A stretch of DNA of 64,000 bases from Novipirellula galeiformis (GCF_007860095.1 NZ_SJPT01000004.1:159260-223259); one strand, 5' to 3'. Positions 9,285 through 17,605 are shown, counted from the stretch's first letter. Translations and numbers: made by a program. The notes: a model not told the origin generated them from the letters alone.

Positions 9285-9325
9285 AGGCTGGCGTTTCCCT
9301 CCCAGGAGACGTCCAGCCTTTTTTT
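9285..9325 (+). terminator. Rho-independent terminator
   Basis: AGGCTGG-CGT and ACGTCCAGCCT form a stem with one bulged base around a roughly 13-base loop, followed by seven T. It is 27 bases past the stop of the 8574-9257 gene. Confidence 0.85.
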
Positions 9326-9612
9326 GTTGCCCCATCCAAGTCGTTACGTTGTGCCACGTGAGCTGGATCGCCCGCCTCGACTTGCCGCTGAGGGAAGCGA
9401 GAACACAGTGGTTCGTAGATCTTGAGCGGCTCGCAATTTTGCTGTGGTGAAGATCGAGTCGCACCACATCAGTGCCATGGAGGTGAACCGGCTACGGCGA
9501 TGAGCGCCGGCGGCGCTGGCGGTTGGACCAATTTTGATGGGTGGCACCAAAATCGAAAACCGAAAGTCGGCTTACAACGACGCTGGCTCCCCTGATCCAT
9601 TTCGATGAAGCA
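9326..9612. other. Rest of convergent spacer
   Basis: Between two converging genes. It holds only the REP-like copy at 9531-9553; no gene is supported. Confidence 0.4.
9531..9553. repeat. Third copy of the REP-like core
   Basis: ATTTTGATGGGTGGCACC followed by AAAAT. The arms ATTTTG-A-TG and CA-C-CAAAAT pair except for one mismatch around loop GGTGG, the same loop as at 373-401. The 15-base core TGGGTGGCACCAAAA is identical to the copies at 383 and 402. It lies 60 bases downstream of the SHD1-protein gene end. Confidence 0.7.
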
Positions 9613-11292
9613 TTACGGCTCGAACGGATTTTTGATTTTGGCGCGTTGTTGCTGAAGTTCACGCAGAAAATCCTTGTCCGTCTCACTTAGATTCACAATC
9701 GGCACGGTGACTTCGCGATTGTCCGCCCGTTTCAACACGACGCTAGCCCCCTCGATGCGAAGCAACGCCGCATCAACCTTGAATTGACCGCTCGCATCGG
9801 ACCAGGTGCGTGCTGGCGAGCTCGGTTGGTGGGTGGTCGCAGGCTTGTTCGGCTGCGGCAATTCTTCGGGGGCAAGTTGGATTTTTCGGCGGGCAACGAT
9901 AATCTTGCGATTGCCACCGCCGCGAAGCTCGACGCGGACTTGCCCATCAGTCTGAATCTCTTGGACCATTGCCGGTTTCCAGAATGGCCCATGCTCATTG
10001 ACTTGAACGATTTGCCCGACGTACAACGTCGTCAGCAAATTGACTTCGCGTTTGGTACTGTCGACCACACCGCCGCGGTCGTATGCCGATTTCAGGCTTG
10101 CGATTCGTTTGTAATCGGCATCCCAATGAGACATTGCATTCTCGGCAACTTTGCGAAGTACCGCATTGTCGCTGGCGAGCAGCGGTTTGATCGCTGCGAC
10201 AATGTCGAGATCGGGATCCTTGAGATTTTTCCGAGCCAACTCGGTCAACGTCTTGACTTGGCGTGTCACTTCCCCCGACGTGAGCGACTGCAGCGCATCC
10301 GCTTTCTGTGTTTCCGTCAGTGGAGTCTCTGCTTCGGCCTTGGCTTTGTCAGCAGCCATCGCACGCTCCTCGGCACGTCTTTTCGCCTCGGCTTCGATCG
10401 CATCGAGCTCGGCCTGCGACAAACGCTCGTACTTCATCGTGATCGGCAGCGTCGTGGTCGAGTTTTCGCGTTTCGCAATCAGCTTGTAAACAAAGTCAAT
10501 TCCCGCTGGCATATTCTCGGACTTGTCGAACGTCCAAGTCCCCGAACCGGACATTTCAAAGGCGACCCCCTCCCCCGTTTCAGGCATCTTCAACTGGTAT
10601 TCTTTTTGAAACAAAACCAAGTTGTCTTGATGCCGCAATAACTCGAAGCTTGTCGTTTCAACCGCGGCGCGTAAGGTTTCATCTTCATTGCGACCAAACG
10701 GATTGAATCCGTGGGGGCCAAAACCTCCGGGACCAAACCGATCTTGGCGATCCTTTTGCGTGACTGCGACCCCCGAGTCGACCTGCCATTGCTTTGGATC
10801 GGTTTCGGGCAGCGGTTCAAAGGGAATCAGCGAGACATTGCCAAGCAGAAATGGCAATTGGGAATCACGCACCAATTCAATGACTTCGCCGCGCGATGAC
10901 AAAGTGATTTCATTGGTGGTTTGAGTGGTGCCAGCAAAGGCGGGTCGCGAAAACGGACTGGGGATCGATGGAGGGAATGATCGGAAACCGGGCGGACGTC
11001 GCATCCCGCGATGATCCGCCTTGACCGTTTTTGATTCCGACAATCCCCCGCGATACGTCAATTGGATCTGGTCTCCGTTTACGCTTCGAATCTGATAATA
11101 GGTGATCCCTTTGTAATGTGTCGCTTCGCTTCCGTTATCGACGCTGATCTCAAAACGATAGGCGAATTTGGAATCGGGTTTCGGTTGGTAGCGAAGGGCT
11201 TGGCCAGCCGCAGGCGACGGTGCCATTCCCAGTGCGAACAGAGCTAAAACCGTCAGAACGTGGTGGGCACGACTTCGTAGCGAGTCAATCAT
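9613..11292 (-). CDS. Exported SHD1-domain protein
   Basis: 559 residues with a signal peptide ending near SPAAGQA. Residues about 30-290 are a beta-rich region. A helical Ala/Glu/Lys-rich segment (about 300-330) leads to a repeat-like helical part (VTRQVKTLTELARKNLKD, about 335-390). A small SH3/Tudor-like piece (GQIVQVNEHGPFWKPAMV, about 430-475) follows. The C-terminal SLA1-homology-1-like domain is seen in FKVDAALLRIEGASVVLKR and VPIVNLSETDKDFL (about 505-550). SHD1 is frequent in exported planctomycete proteins, probably as a binding module. The ligand is unknown. The C-terminus ends just before the REP-like repeat. Confidence 0.75.
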   Translation of the reverse strand: MIDSLRSRAHHVLTVLALFALGMAPSPAAGQALRYQPKPDSKFAYRFEISVDNGSEATHYKGITYYQIRSVNGDQIQLTYRGGLSESKTVKADHRGMRRPPGFRSFPPSIPSPFSRPAFAGTTQTTNEITLSSRGEVIELVRDSQLPFLLGNVSLIPFEPLPETDPKQWQVDSGVAVTQKDRQDRFGPGGFGPHGFNPFGRNEDETLRAAVETTSFELLRHQDNLVLFQKEYQLKMPETGEGVAFEMSGSGTWTFDKSENMPAGIDFVYKLIAKRENSTTTLPITMKYERLSQAELDAIEAEAKRRAEERAMAADKAKAEAETPLTETQKADALQSLTSGEVTRQVKTLTELARKNLKDPDLDIVAAIKPLLASDNAVLRKVAENAMSHWDADYKRIASLKSAYDRGGVVDSTKREVNLLTTLYVGQIVQVNEHGPFWKPAMVQEIQTDGQVRVELRGGGNRKIIVARRKIQLAPEELPQPNKPATTHQPSSPARTWSDASGQFKVDAALLRIEGASVVLKRADNREVTVPIVNLSETDKDFLRELQQQRAKIKNPFEP

Positions 11293-11355
11293 GAAGCACT
11301 CTTCGCGGCGTCTGGGGTTTCGAACGAAAAGAAGAAGTGTTGATTCTAAGTATTT

Positions 11356-12675
11356 CTACTGCGAGATGCGGTACAGTGCGTTTGCCGTGCGAAGCAAAAG
11401 GGAATCTTCACATACGCCCAGCGATGCGAGGGTCCGTTCTTCGATCGGATTGGTGGCCAGAACCTCGAATTCGCGACCGGCGCGGACGACCGTGGTGACT
11501 CCCTCTTCATTGGTGAAATAGATACGGTCTCGGGACAGCAACAGCGACGCAGAAAAGTTACCCCCGATCCGTTTTCGATAGACGATTTTTCCGGTTTCCG
11601 CTTCGGCGCACATCCCGATCCCGTCATCGCTGACCCAGTAAATCAATCCCTCGTGAGCGACGATGGACGGAGTATGGGAAACGCTCTTGTTCGTCTGCCA
11701 CTGAACATGCGTGTCGGTGACAAGACCTTGTCCGGTCGGCCGGATCGCCAACAACTTGCTGGTTTCATAACACGTTGCCACAAAAACAATCCCTTGGTGA
11801 TAAACCGGTTTGGGGATCACGGAATATCCGTCATAACGAACTTCCCAAATCGTCTGGCCAGTTTCGGGATCCAATGCGCTGACGCTATCACTGCCTGGAG
11901 CGATGACTTGCTTGACGCCATCCACCTCGATCAGCGTAGGAGTGCCGAATGAAAACGTGCGTTTCGAAAGGACGGGTCGCAGCGATTGCCAAGCCAGTTC
12001 CCCGGTATCGGCGTGAAGTGCGACGACCTTGGGTTCCTTGCCACCATCACAGGTAAAGATCAAATGATTCCCGACCAGGATTGGGGTTCCGCCATTGCCA
12101 TGTTGAGGATTGAAGTAGAAGTCGCGATTGGTCCAAACGATCTCGCCATCGGTGCTCAAGCAAGCGGTGCCTTGGTAACCGAAATGGACAAAGATGCGAT
12201 CGCCATCGATGATCGGCGTCGGACTCGCATGACTGTTCTTGGCATGCATTTTGGCGGGGCGTTGCTCGGTTTGCTGCATCACCGGAATCGACTTCAAACG
12301 CGTTCCCGTTTTTGCATCGATGATCAATAGCGTTAAAGAGAATGTGTTGGCCTCCTTGTCCCCGTCCTGCTCGGATGGCTCTGCAATCGCGGTCGTGACG
12401 TAAATGCGTCCGTTGCTGTAGACCGGACTGGACCACCCTTTGCCAGGCAACTCGGTCCGCCATTCAATGTTTTCCTGCACCGACCAACTCAGCGGCAACG
12501 AAACATCAGGAGGGACGATTCCGTCTCCCGTCGGGCCACGAAACGTTGGCCACGGTTCATCACTGTGAACGTAAGTTCCCATCCAGAACGTCAACAACAA
12601 CAGGGCTCGGAGCACAATAACCATCGATCGTCCATAGGAAAGAGGACTCAATGAAAGGGGAAAAGGATGCCCCAT
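11356..12675 (-). CDS. Exported PQQ-like beta-propeller protein
   Basis: 439 residues from the ATG at 12675, chosen because GGAGGA lies 5 bases upstream; an open frame continues further up without such a site. After a hydrophobic signal (VLRALLLLTFWMGTYVHS) comes the planctomycete motif PWPTFRGPTGDGI, then propeller blades of the kind GxLxAxDxxTGxxxW, for example LIIDAKTGTRLK, ALHADTGELAWQ and SALDPETGQTIWE. Such proteins are mostly PQQ-free look-alikes used for binding or assembly. No cytochrome motif or clear PQQ ligand set is seen. It diverges from the cNMP-binding gene. Confidence 0.85.
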   Translation of the reverse strand: MGHPFPLSLSPLSYGRSMVIVLRALLLLTFWMGTYVHSDEPWPTFRGPTGDGIVPPDVSLPLSWSVQENIEWRTELPGKGWSSPVYSNGRIYVTTAIAEPSEQDGDKEANTFSLTLLIIDAKTGTRLKSIPVMQQTEQRPAKMHAKNSHASPTPIIDGDRIFVHFGYQGTACLSTDGEIVWTNRDFYFNPQHGNGGTPILVGNHLIFTCDGGKEPKVVALHADTGELAWQSLRPVLSKRTFSFGTPTLIEVDGVKQVIAPGSDSVSALDPETGQTIWEVRYDGYSVIPKPVYHQGIVFVATCYETSKLLAIRPTGQGLVTDTHVQWQTNKSVSHTPSIVAHEGLIYWVSDDGIGMCAEAETGKIVYRKRIGGNFSASLLLSRDRIYFTNEEGVTTVVRAGREFEVLATNPIEERTLASLGVCEDSLLLRTANALYRISQ

Positions 12676-12796
12676 TGTAGTCCTCCGGCAGGTTGCGGAG
12701 TGGTGACGCGACAAATAAAAGGTGCAGTTGAAATACAGCGTGCTACAATCGTGGCAGTATCGCTGCTGCCGAGTCGATTGGGGAGGATTGAATTCA

Positions 12797-13285
12797 ATGA
12801 CGGAAGCGCAAGCTAAACTACTTCGCCAAATGGCCGTCTTCGGAGGCTTGAAGAATGAGTCGTTGGCGCTGATTCTCGCAGAATCACTTACGCTCACATT
12901 GGCAGCCGAGGATTACTTTTTCCACGAAGGGGATGCGGGAGAATCGCTGTTTGTGATCGAAACCGGGACCGTTTTGATCCAACGTCGCTGGAGAAACGAA
13001 GCGATCGTACTTGGGCGTTTGGCCAGCAGCGATTGCTTTGGCGAAATGGCGCTGATTGACTTCCAATCTCGCTCGGCGTCCGCGAAAGCGGAGTGCAACA
13101 CTTCCGCGATCGAAATTCCACGCAGTGCCCTGCGAGCACTTTATCGAAGCGATGTCGAACAGTACGCCATCATCATGATGAATTTGGGCCGCGAGGTCAG
13201 TCGACGATTGCGTCTGGCCGATGAATGTCTGTTCCAATTACAGCAAGACCACGGGATCAAAACGCCGTTTGCTAGGACCGTTTAA
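12797..13285 (+). CDS. Cyclic-nucleotide-binding-domain protein
   Basis: 162 residues from the ATG at 12797, with GGGGAGGA about 9 bases upstream; a longer frame from 12722 has no such site. A single cNMP-binding fold covers about residues 10-130: FFHEGDAGESLFVIETG in the early beta-roll and the phosphate-binding cassette FGEMALIDFQSRSASA, with the key Glu and Arg present. No DNA-binding or kinase domain follows; the C-terminus is a short helix (EVSRRLRLADECLFQLQQ). It therefore looks like a stand-alone sensor of cAMP or a similar ligand. Its 3' end lies 6 bases from the converging aldo/keto reductase gene. Confidence 0.85.
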   Translation: MTEAQAKLLRQMAVFGGLKNESLALILAESLTLTLAAEDYFFHEGDAGESLFVIETGTVLIQRRWRNEAIVLGRLASSDCFGEMALIDFQSRSASAKAECNTSAIEIPRSALRALYRSDVEQYAIIMMNLGREVSRRLRLADECLFQLQQDHGIKTPFARTV

Positions 13286-13291
13286 ATACGA

Positions 13292-14278
13292 CTACTTGCC
13301 GGAGTACCAGATACCGCGATGCCAATGGTGTCGTCGCAACCGTGTCAACGCTTCGCTGGGCAAGTCTCGCAACTGGCTAGTGCGAGTATTTTGCTCGACT
13401 TGCTTTACCGTTCGCATGCCGGCAATCACCGAACTGACTTCGGGCCTTGCGAGCACAAATTTCAAGGCAACGTCGGCGGGAGTGTAAATCTCGGTGAGTC
13501 CCAGCATCTCGATGTCGGATTGGATCTCAGCCACTCGCGCGGCGGTGCGTTGCATCCGATCGCCTGCGAAATATTGATGACGGAAATCATCTTCGGGAAA
13601 GACGTGCTCGGGGCCGTACTTGCCCGTCAACGATCCCTCATCCAGTGCCACTCGAACAATCACCCCCGTGCCGGTTTCCGCCGCCACGGGCAAAATTTGC
13701 GCTGCCGCTTGCTGGTCAAATAAGTTGAAGATCACCTGAACCACATCGACAAGCCCATTGCGCATCAGTTGAACGACACAATCCTGGTCGTGCTCGGGAG
13801 TGCTCACCCCGATCAGATTGATCTTTCCTTCGTCTCGCATTTGTCGCAGTACGAGCAGGGGTTGCGGGTCGTCATTCCAAGCGCGGGTCCAGGTGTGCAA
13901 TTGAAGTAGATCGATTCGGTCGACACCGAGATTCTTCAAGCGATCATTGACATTCTCCCTCAGGTAGGCTGCGGAATAGCGATCCTGCCAACGACAATAG
14001 GGACTCGGCGGCCAGACCCCAGGACTCGGAGGGGTCTTGGTGGCGACAAACACTTGCTCGCTGCGATCCTTGAGTGTGCTGGCGATTAAGGATTCGCTAT
14101 GCCCATCTCCATAACCGGCGGCGGTATCAATAAAGTTCACCCCCCGATCGATTGCGGCATGCAGCGACTTGATCGATTCCTCGTCGCTTTGCTTCCCCCA
14201 TTGTCCACCGATCGCCCACGCACCAAAACCAATCTCAGAGACCTTGGGACCCTCGGGGGATAGCGAACGTGTATGCAT
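13292..14278 (-). CDS. Aldo/keto reductase
   Basis: 328 residues from the ATG at 14278; the in-frame ATG at 14335 would add a tail unlike the family. The TIM-barrel NAD(P)H-dependent reductase pattern is clear: GFGAWAIGGQWG at the start, VNFIDTAAGYGDGHSE with the catalytic Asp and Tyr, the catalytic Lys in FVATKTPPS, and the His in LLQLHTWTRAW. The cofactor phosphate-binding end is VIAGMRTVKQVEQN. The substrate cannot be told; the subgroup resembles oxidoreductases of the potassium-channel-beta/YghZ kind. Cytosolic, no signal peptide. Confidence 0.92.
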   Translation of the reverse strand: MHTRSLSPEGPKVSEIGFGAWAIGGQWGKQSDEESIKSLHAAIDRGVNFIDTAAGYGDGHSESLIASTLKDRSEQVFVATKTPPSPGVWPPSPYCRWQDRYSAAYLRENVNDRLKNLGVDRIDLLQLHTWTRAWNDDPQPLLVLRQMRDEGKINLIGVSTPEHDQDCVVQLMRNGLVDVVQVIFNLFDQQAAAQILPVAAETGTGVIVRVALDEGSLTGKYGPEHVFPEDDFRHQYFAGDRMQRTAARVAEIQSDIEMLGLTEIYTPADVALKFVLARPEVSSVIAGMRTVKQVEQNTRTSQLRDLPSEALTRLRRHHWHRGIWYSGK

Positions 14279-14494
14279 CACTGAGCTTCGTTTTGGATTA
14301 ATAGGTAAGATTTGCGGGTTGGTGAATGATTGCATACCAACGGAATGCTGGCTTTGAATCTTTCTCGCTCTGTTGCAGCGAAGATCTCATCTTCAGGCGA
14401 TGGTTCTACCGAAAAGTAAGTCAGACGGCGAGTCGGTCGTCGTAATGTCTTGAAAGCTGGCGTTCAAGCCGGCATTCTTTCTTGAGGTGGTTCG

Positions 14495-15424
14495 GTGCCA
14501 AATATTTCTCCGATCCCGCGGCTTACGATCGTGGTCCCCGTGACGGAAGATCTACAATCTTTCGAAACCAGTTTGATCAGTGTTTTAGAACATCAGCCGA
14601 GCGGCTGTGAAGTGATTGTCGCACACGACGGGACTTATGAAGACCCGTTCGATTTAGGCGATGAGGTTCATTTCGTTTCCGCTGACTCGGCAGAGACTCT
14701 AGAACTGATCGCTGCAAGCGCCTCGGTAGCCCGCGGTCGATTTGTTCATGTGTTAAGTGGTGGCTTTAAGGCAACCGAAGGCTGGGTCGACGCCGCTCTC
14801 GAAAAATTCGAACATCACGATGTCGCTGCAATCGCTGCGGTCGTTCGTGATGAGAGCGAGGGCGCAATCGCAGGAGCCGGTTGGTTTGATAGTGCCACCC
14901 GACTTTGCCAGCCGGTGGGTGCATCGCAAACCAAACTCGATCGCCGAGGGGTCGCCAAAACGGATGGCGTCTTCATCGAAGCATCGTTTTGGCGACGCGA
15001 CGTACTGCGAAACGCTTGTCATTGCTACCGAGGAAGTGACTTGCTCGAATTCTCGTACGCCAGCGGACTTGCCGTAAAACAAGCCGGTTGGCGATGCGTG
15101 ACCGCAGAACAATCCGAATTGACTTCGGATCGCCAACACCCCCAATGGAACGACGCCTCGTTTCGACGCGGCCAACGCCTGTGGGCAATCCGGCAAACCG
15201 CCTGCAAAGATCGCAGCAGTTTTAAAGACGGATTTCGTGCGTTGCTTGGCAACCTTGCTCGCCCGTCCCGGATCGGTGAGTCGATTGGCCAGATGGCGGG
15301 TAGTTTTGCGGCTACCGAGATGAAACGACGCATTCACATCGACGAAATCACGCCGATGGAAGAGGGCGAAGCGATCCTCTCGATGCCAAGTCGCTCCTTC
15401 AGCCCCGCGCGTCGCGCCGCATAG
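14495..15424 (+). CDS. GT2-like (GT-A fold) protein lacking a clear DxD motif
   Basis: 309 residues from the GTG at 14495, with GAGGTGG about 6 bases upstream. The N-terminus PRLTIVVPVTEDLQSFETSL and VIVAHDGTYED match family 2 glycosyltransferases. Where the metal-binding D-x-D normally follows (RGRFVHVLSGGFKATEGW), the acidic residues are replaced by LSGG. Family-like features go on to about residue 215 (FIEASFWRRDVL). The remainder is basic and helical. It may be a non-catalytic relative or use a different acidic residue. No neighbours suggest a pathway. Confidence 0.65.
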   Translation: MPNISPIPRLTIVVPVTEDLQSFETSLISVLEHQPSGCEVIVAHDGTYEDPFDLGDEVHFVSADSAETLELIAASASVARGRFVHVLSGGFKATEGWVDAALEKFEHHDVAAIAAVVRDESEGAIAGAGWFDSATRLCQPVGASQTKLDRRGVAKTDGVFIEASFWRRDVLRNACHCYRGSDLLEFSYASGLAVKQAGWRCVTAEQSELTSDRQHPQWNDASFRRGQRLWAIRQTACKDRSSFKDGFRALLGNLARPSRIGESIGQMAGSFAATEMKRRIHIDEITPMEEGEAILSMPSRSFSPARRAA

Positions 15425-15441
15425 TCTCGCGCATCGATTCG

Positions 15442-15459
15442 CAGGCTCACTCGAGCCTG
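15442..15459 (+). terminator. Hairpin after the GT2-like gene
   Basis: CAGGCTC and GAGCCTG form a 7-bp stem around ACTC, 17 bases past the stop. No T-run follows, so termination is uncertain. Two more hairpins (about 15461-15480 and 15492-15520) follow at once. Confidence 0.35.
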
Positions 15460-15676
15460 GTGGGGCAATTGCAATACCCCTTATTTCACTGCTGCAGGAC
15501 AACCTTTGTCCTCCGCAGGGCGGGTTACGTGACGATTCCTAGACCGACGCATCCGCTTTGAAATTGGGCAATTTCAAAATGCCGAAGGCACGACAGCTTT
15601 TTGCGTGGGGCGAACTTCAGCCCCAGCTTTTTCTGGTCTTGAGCCGATTGCAGCATGCGCCCGCCAGCAGTCGAAT

Positions 15677-15736
15677 CATCTGGGCCATGAGCATCTGGGC
15701 CATGAACTTCTAGCCCATTATCGTCTGGGTCAATGC
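15677..15736. repeat. Tandem array, four 15-bp units
   Basis: CATCTGGGCCATGAG, CATCTGGGCCATGAA, CTTCTAGCCCATTAT and CGTCTGGGTCAATGC follow one another without gaps. The first two differ in one base; the last two are diverged. The core TGGGCCATG recurs in the array at 17256-17300 on the other side of the IS element. A run of nine G follows at 15767-15775. Confidence 0.65.
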
Positions 15737-15800
15737 CGAGCCGATGACACCGAATCGTGGACGCACGGGGGGGGGCGTCCAGCAACTGCGTTAATCGACT

Positions 15801-15826
15801 GTCACTGTTAACTGTCAGTGTTAACT
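15801..15826. repeat. 13-bp tandem array, left of the IS element
   Basis: GTCACTGTTAACT and GTCAGTGTTAACT (13 bp each) end exactly where the IS left end begins. The same unit resumes right of the IS at 17116. Confidence 0.7.
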
Positions 15827-15866
15827 GTTGAGATGCCCCCATTTTCTGTACCAGGCGTTATGAAAG
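15826..15866. repeat. IS left terminal inverted repeat
   Basis: Starts TGTTGAGATGCCCCC and ends GTTATGAAAG; pairs with 17075-17115. Confidence 0.75.
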
Positions 15867-15872
15867 ATTGGG

Positions 15873-16736
15873 TTAGGAAACAGAGAGGGGGAATTCGCAG
15901 TGCTGCTGGAGTGAGGCCGTAGGCCGAACGGAAGCAGCACTGCGAGACGCGAACTCGGTGGGCGTCAAGTAGCCAAGCGAACTGTGTGGGCGACGTGTGT
16001 TGAAATCCTCACGCCAAGCCCGTACCTTCAGCCGTGCGTCGGCTTCATTGATCAAGTCCGTTTGATGCAGGTACTCCTCACGAAGGCGACTGTTGAAGCT
16101 CTCGCAGACGCCGTTCTGCCAAGGTGAACCTGGTTCGATGTAAAGGATCTCGACGCCGATCGTCGCAAGCCACTGCTTGATGGCGGTCGAAATGAACTCG
16201 GGGCCATTGTCGCATCGAAGGCGTTTGGGAACGCCGTGCATCGCGAAGAGCTCCGCCAGCGTGTCGATCGCATCTTCGCTGGTGATGCTGCGTCCGACCT
16301 TGATCATCAGGCATTGTCGCGTGTACTCGTCAACGATGTTCAAGAATCGAATCGTTCGCCCATCAAGCGTCGAAGACTGTACGAAGTCCCATGTCCAGAC
16401 GTCGTGGACAAACGCTGCAGCTTTAACGTCGCACGCGTTGCCCCGGACACCCGTAGCACGCTTTTTACGGCGTTTTTGCGGCACCTTCAGTCCAGCGGCT
16501 TTCCAAAGTCGGTACATCTTTTTCATATTGATGGTCTCACCGTCGAGGCGAAGAAGCTGGCAGATACGTCGATAGCCCCAGCGAGGACGCTCGCGAACAA
16601 ACTGAAGAATCCGCTTGGTCAAACGTTCGTCTTCGTCTTTGGGTTTCCCCTCAAATCGCTGACTCGATCGCGGTTGATCGAGCACGCGGCAAGCACGTCG
16701 CTCAGACACGTCAAACTTCTGCTGAAGCTCCTGCAC
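15873..16736 (-). CDS. IS3 transposase OrfB (DDE integrase domain)
   Basis: 287 residues from the GTG at 16736, but probably expressed mainly as the C-terminal part of an OrfAB fusion of about 390 residues. The HTH_21-like region is ERPRWGYRRICQLLR. The rve catalytic core has the DDE residues in VWTWDFVQSS, LRCDNGPEFIS and NGVCESFNSRLREE, and the typical IS3 tail DFNTRRPHSSLGYLTPTEFA. All catalytic residues are present, with no stop or frameshift. It cuts and joins the IS ends via a circular intermediate in this family. Confidence 0.93.
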   Translation of the reverse strand: MQELQQKFDVSERRACRVLDQPRSSQRFEGKPKDEDERLTKRILQFVRERPRWGYRRICQLLRLDGETINMKKMYRLWKAAGLKVPQKRRKKRATGVRGNACDVKAAAFVHDVWTWDFVQSSTLDGRTIRFLNIVDEYTRQCLMIKVGRSITSEDAIDTLAELFAMHGVPKRLRCDNGPEFISTAIKQWLATIGVEILYIEPGSPWQNGVCESFNSRLREEYLHQTDLINEADARLKVRAWREDFNTRRPHSSLGYLTPTEFASRSAASVRPTASLQQHCEFPLSVS

Positions 16737-16762
16737 AGCCGCGCGTCGCGATTGAGGGCTCG

Positions 16763-17044
16763 TCAGTTTCCCTTGGTGATTTCCTTCAGCATCGAAATGT
16801 CCAAAGCTTGGTCGGCCACGATCTTCTTGAGTCGGTTGTTTTCCTCTTCAAGTGCCTTGAGCCGCTTGGCCTCTTCGCTCTTCATGCCACCGTACTGGCT
16901 GCGCCAGCGACTCAGAGTGGCTTCGCTGACTTCGAGTGCCTGCAGCACTTCGCCAACGCTCTTGCCGGCGGCCAGCATGGCGTCGGCATCACGCAACTTC
17001 TTGATGATCTGTTCGGGTGAATGTCGTCGTCGTTTCTTGCTCAT
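16763..17044 (-). CDS. IS3 transposase OrfA (helix-turn-helix)
   Basis: 93 residues, MSKKRRRHSPEQIIKKLRD onward. HTH_Tnp_1 region: GEVLQALEVSEATLSRWRSQ; then a leucine-zipper-like coiled coil KALEEENNRLKKIVADQALD. It binds the terminal repeats and supplies the N-terminal part of the OrfAB transposase. The last codons before the TGA stop are the slippery sequence described at 16766-16772. Confidence 0.93.
   Translation of the reverse strand: MSKKRRRHSPEQIIKKLRDADAMLAAGKSVGEVLQALEVSEATLSRWRSQYGGMKSEEAKRLKALEEENNRLKKIVADQALDISMLKEITKGN
16766..16772 (-). other. Programmed -1 frameshift heptamer G GGA AAC
   Basis: On the minus strand GGGAAAC immediately precedes the orfA TGA. It fits the X XXY YYZ rule in the orfA frame (GGA, AAC). 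Slipping back one base enters the open orfB frame (GGG AAA CTG ACG ...), which runs without a stop into orfB. Confidence 0.8.
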
Positions 17045-17074
17045 GGAAAATCCTCGGCCGGAATTGGCTCTAGA

Positions 17075-17115
17075 CTTTCATAACATGTGGATCAGGATTT
17101 GGGGAGCATTCCACA
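17075..17115. repeat. IS right terminal inverted repeat
   Basis: Complement of 15826-15866 with 27 of 41 matches; ends ...GCATTCCACA. Confidence 0.75.
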
Positions 17116-17167
17116 GTCACTGTTAACGGGCACTGTTAACGGGCACCTTTTGCAGGCACGGTTAACG
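17116..17167. repeat. 13-bp tandem array, right of the IS element
   Basis: GTCACTGTTAACG, GGCACTGTTAACG, GGCACCTTTTGCA and GGCACGGTTAACG, four 13-mers in exact phase. They match the two units left of the IS, so the IS has split one array. Confidence 0.75.
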
Positions 17168-17255
17168 GGTTTGCACAATCTCGAATCGCCTCACTTTCAA
17201 GGCGTACGGCGAATCGCAAGGGCAACCGCACAACGGCGCACTTTGGCTAACGTTC

Positions 17256-17300
17256 TCGATGGGCCATGTATCGATGGGCCACGTGTCGATGGGCCACGTA
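17256..17300. repeat. Tandem array, three 15-bp units
   Basis: TCGATGGGCCATGTA, TCGATGGGCCACGTG and TCGATGGGCCACGTA without gaps. The rest of the 17168-17525 spacer shows no gene that I can support. Confidence 0.8.
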
Positions 17301-17525
17301 CGTTCCAGCCATTCCGGCGACACGTTTTCCAATCATGCGTTGGTAAACCGAACACTCAAGCCCCCGGCAAATCGCTGCAAATCGACCAACGGTACGCTGC
17401 TACCGCGTCGTCAAGCGAAGTGGAGCCATGGACACATCGTTGCCAATGCCAACACCGGCGGTCTGCGTGCAAACGCTTTTCGGTTGATCGCTGTCGTTGA
17501 ACTTCCCGATCAAGCGTTACATGCA

Positions 17526-17605
17526 GCGGGCGTTACCGATGCCTAACATTACCCCTGTCTAACATTACCGATGACTAACAACAGGCACGTCTAACAGCAA
17601 GCATG
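17526..17605. repeat. Tandem array, five 16-bp units
   Basis: GCGGGCGTTACCGATG, CCTAACATTACCCCTG, TCTAACATTACCGATG, ACTAACAACAGGCACG and TCTAACAGCAAGCATG. The first shares only its second half; the others share CTAACA. It begins 66 bases past the csrA stop, read on the minus strand. Confidence 0.7.

Larger units (their letters stand above)
15826..17115 (-). mobile_element. IS3-family insertion sequence
   Basis: About 1290 bp. Two overlapping reading frames (orfA and orfB) on the minus strand encode a transposase made by -1 frameshifting. The ends are imperfect 41-bp terminal inverted repeats, 15826-15866 and 17075-17115, identical at 27 of 41 positions and starting TG/ending CA. The inner ten bases GTTATGAAAG are perfect. 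No clear 3-4 bp target duplication is visible, so the outer limits are good to a few bases. The element sits within a 13-bp tandem array. Both frames are intact, so the element may still be active. Confidence 0.88.

Noticed and set aside
9784-10641. 285-codon plus-strand frame
   Set aside because: Antisense to the SHD1-protein gene, composition of a shadow frame.
12722-12796. Longer N-terminus for the cNMP-binding protein
   Set aside because: The extra 25 residues are Cys/Trp-rich and unlike the family; GGGGAGGA sits correctly before the ATG at 12797.
12676-12897. Longer N-terminus for the PQQ protein
   Set aside because: It would run into the start of the divergent gene; GGAGGA before 12675 decides the start.
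17526-17605. Tandem arrays as CRISPR
   Set aside because: Units of 13-19 bp follow each other directly without spacers, diverge internally, and no cas gene is present.
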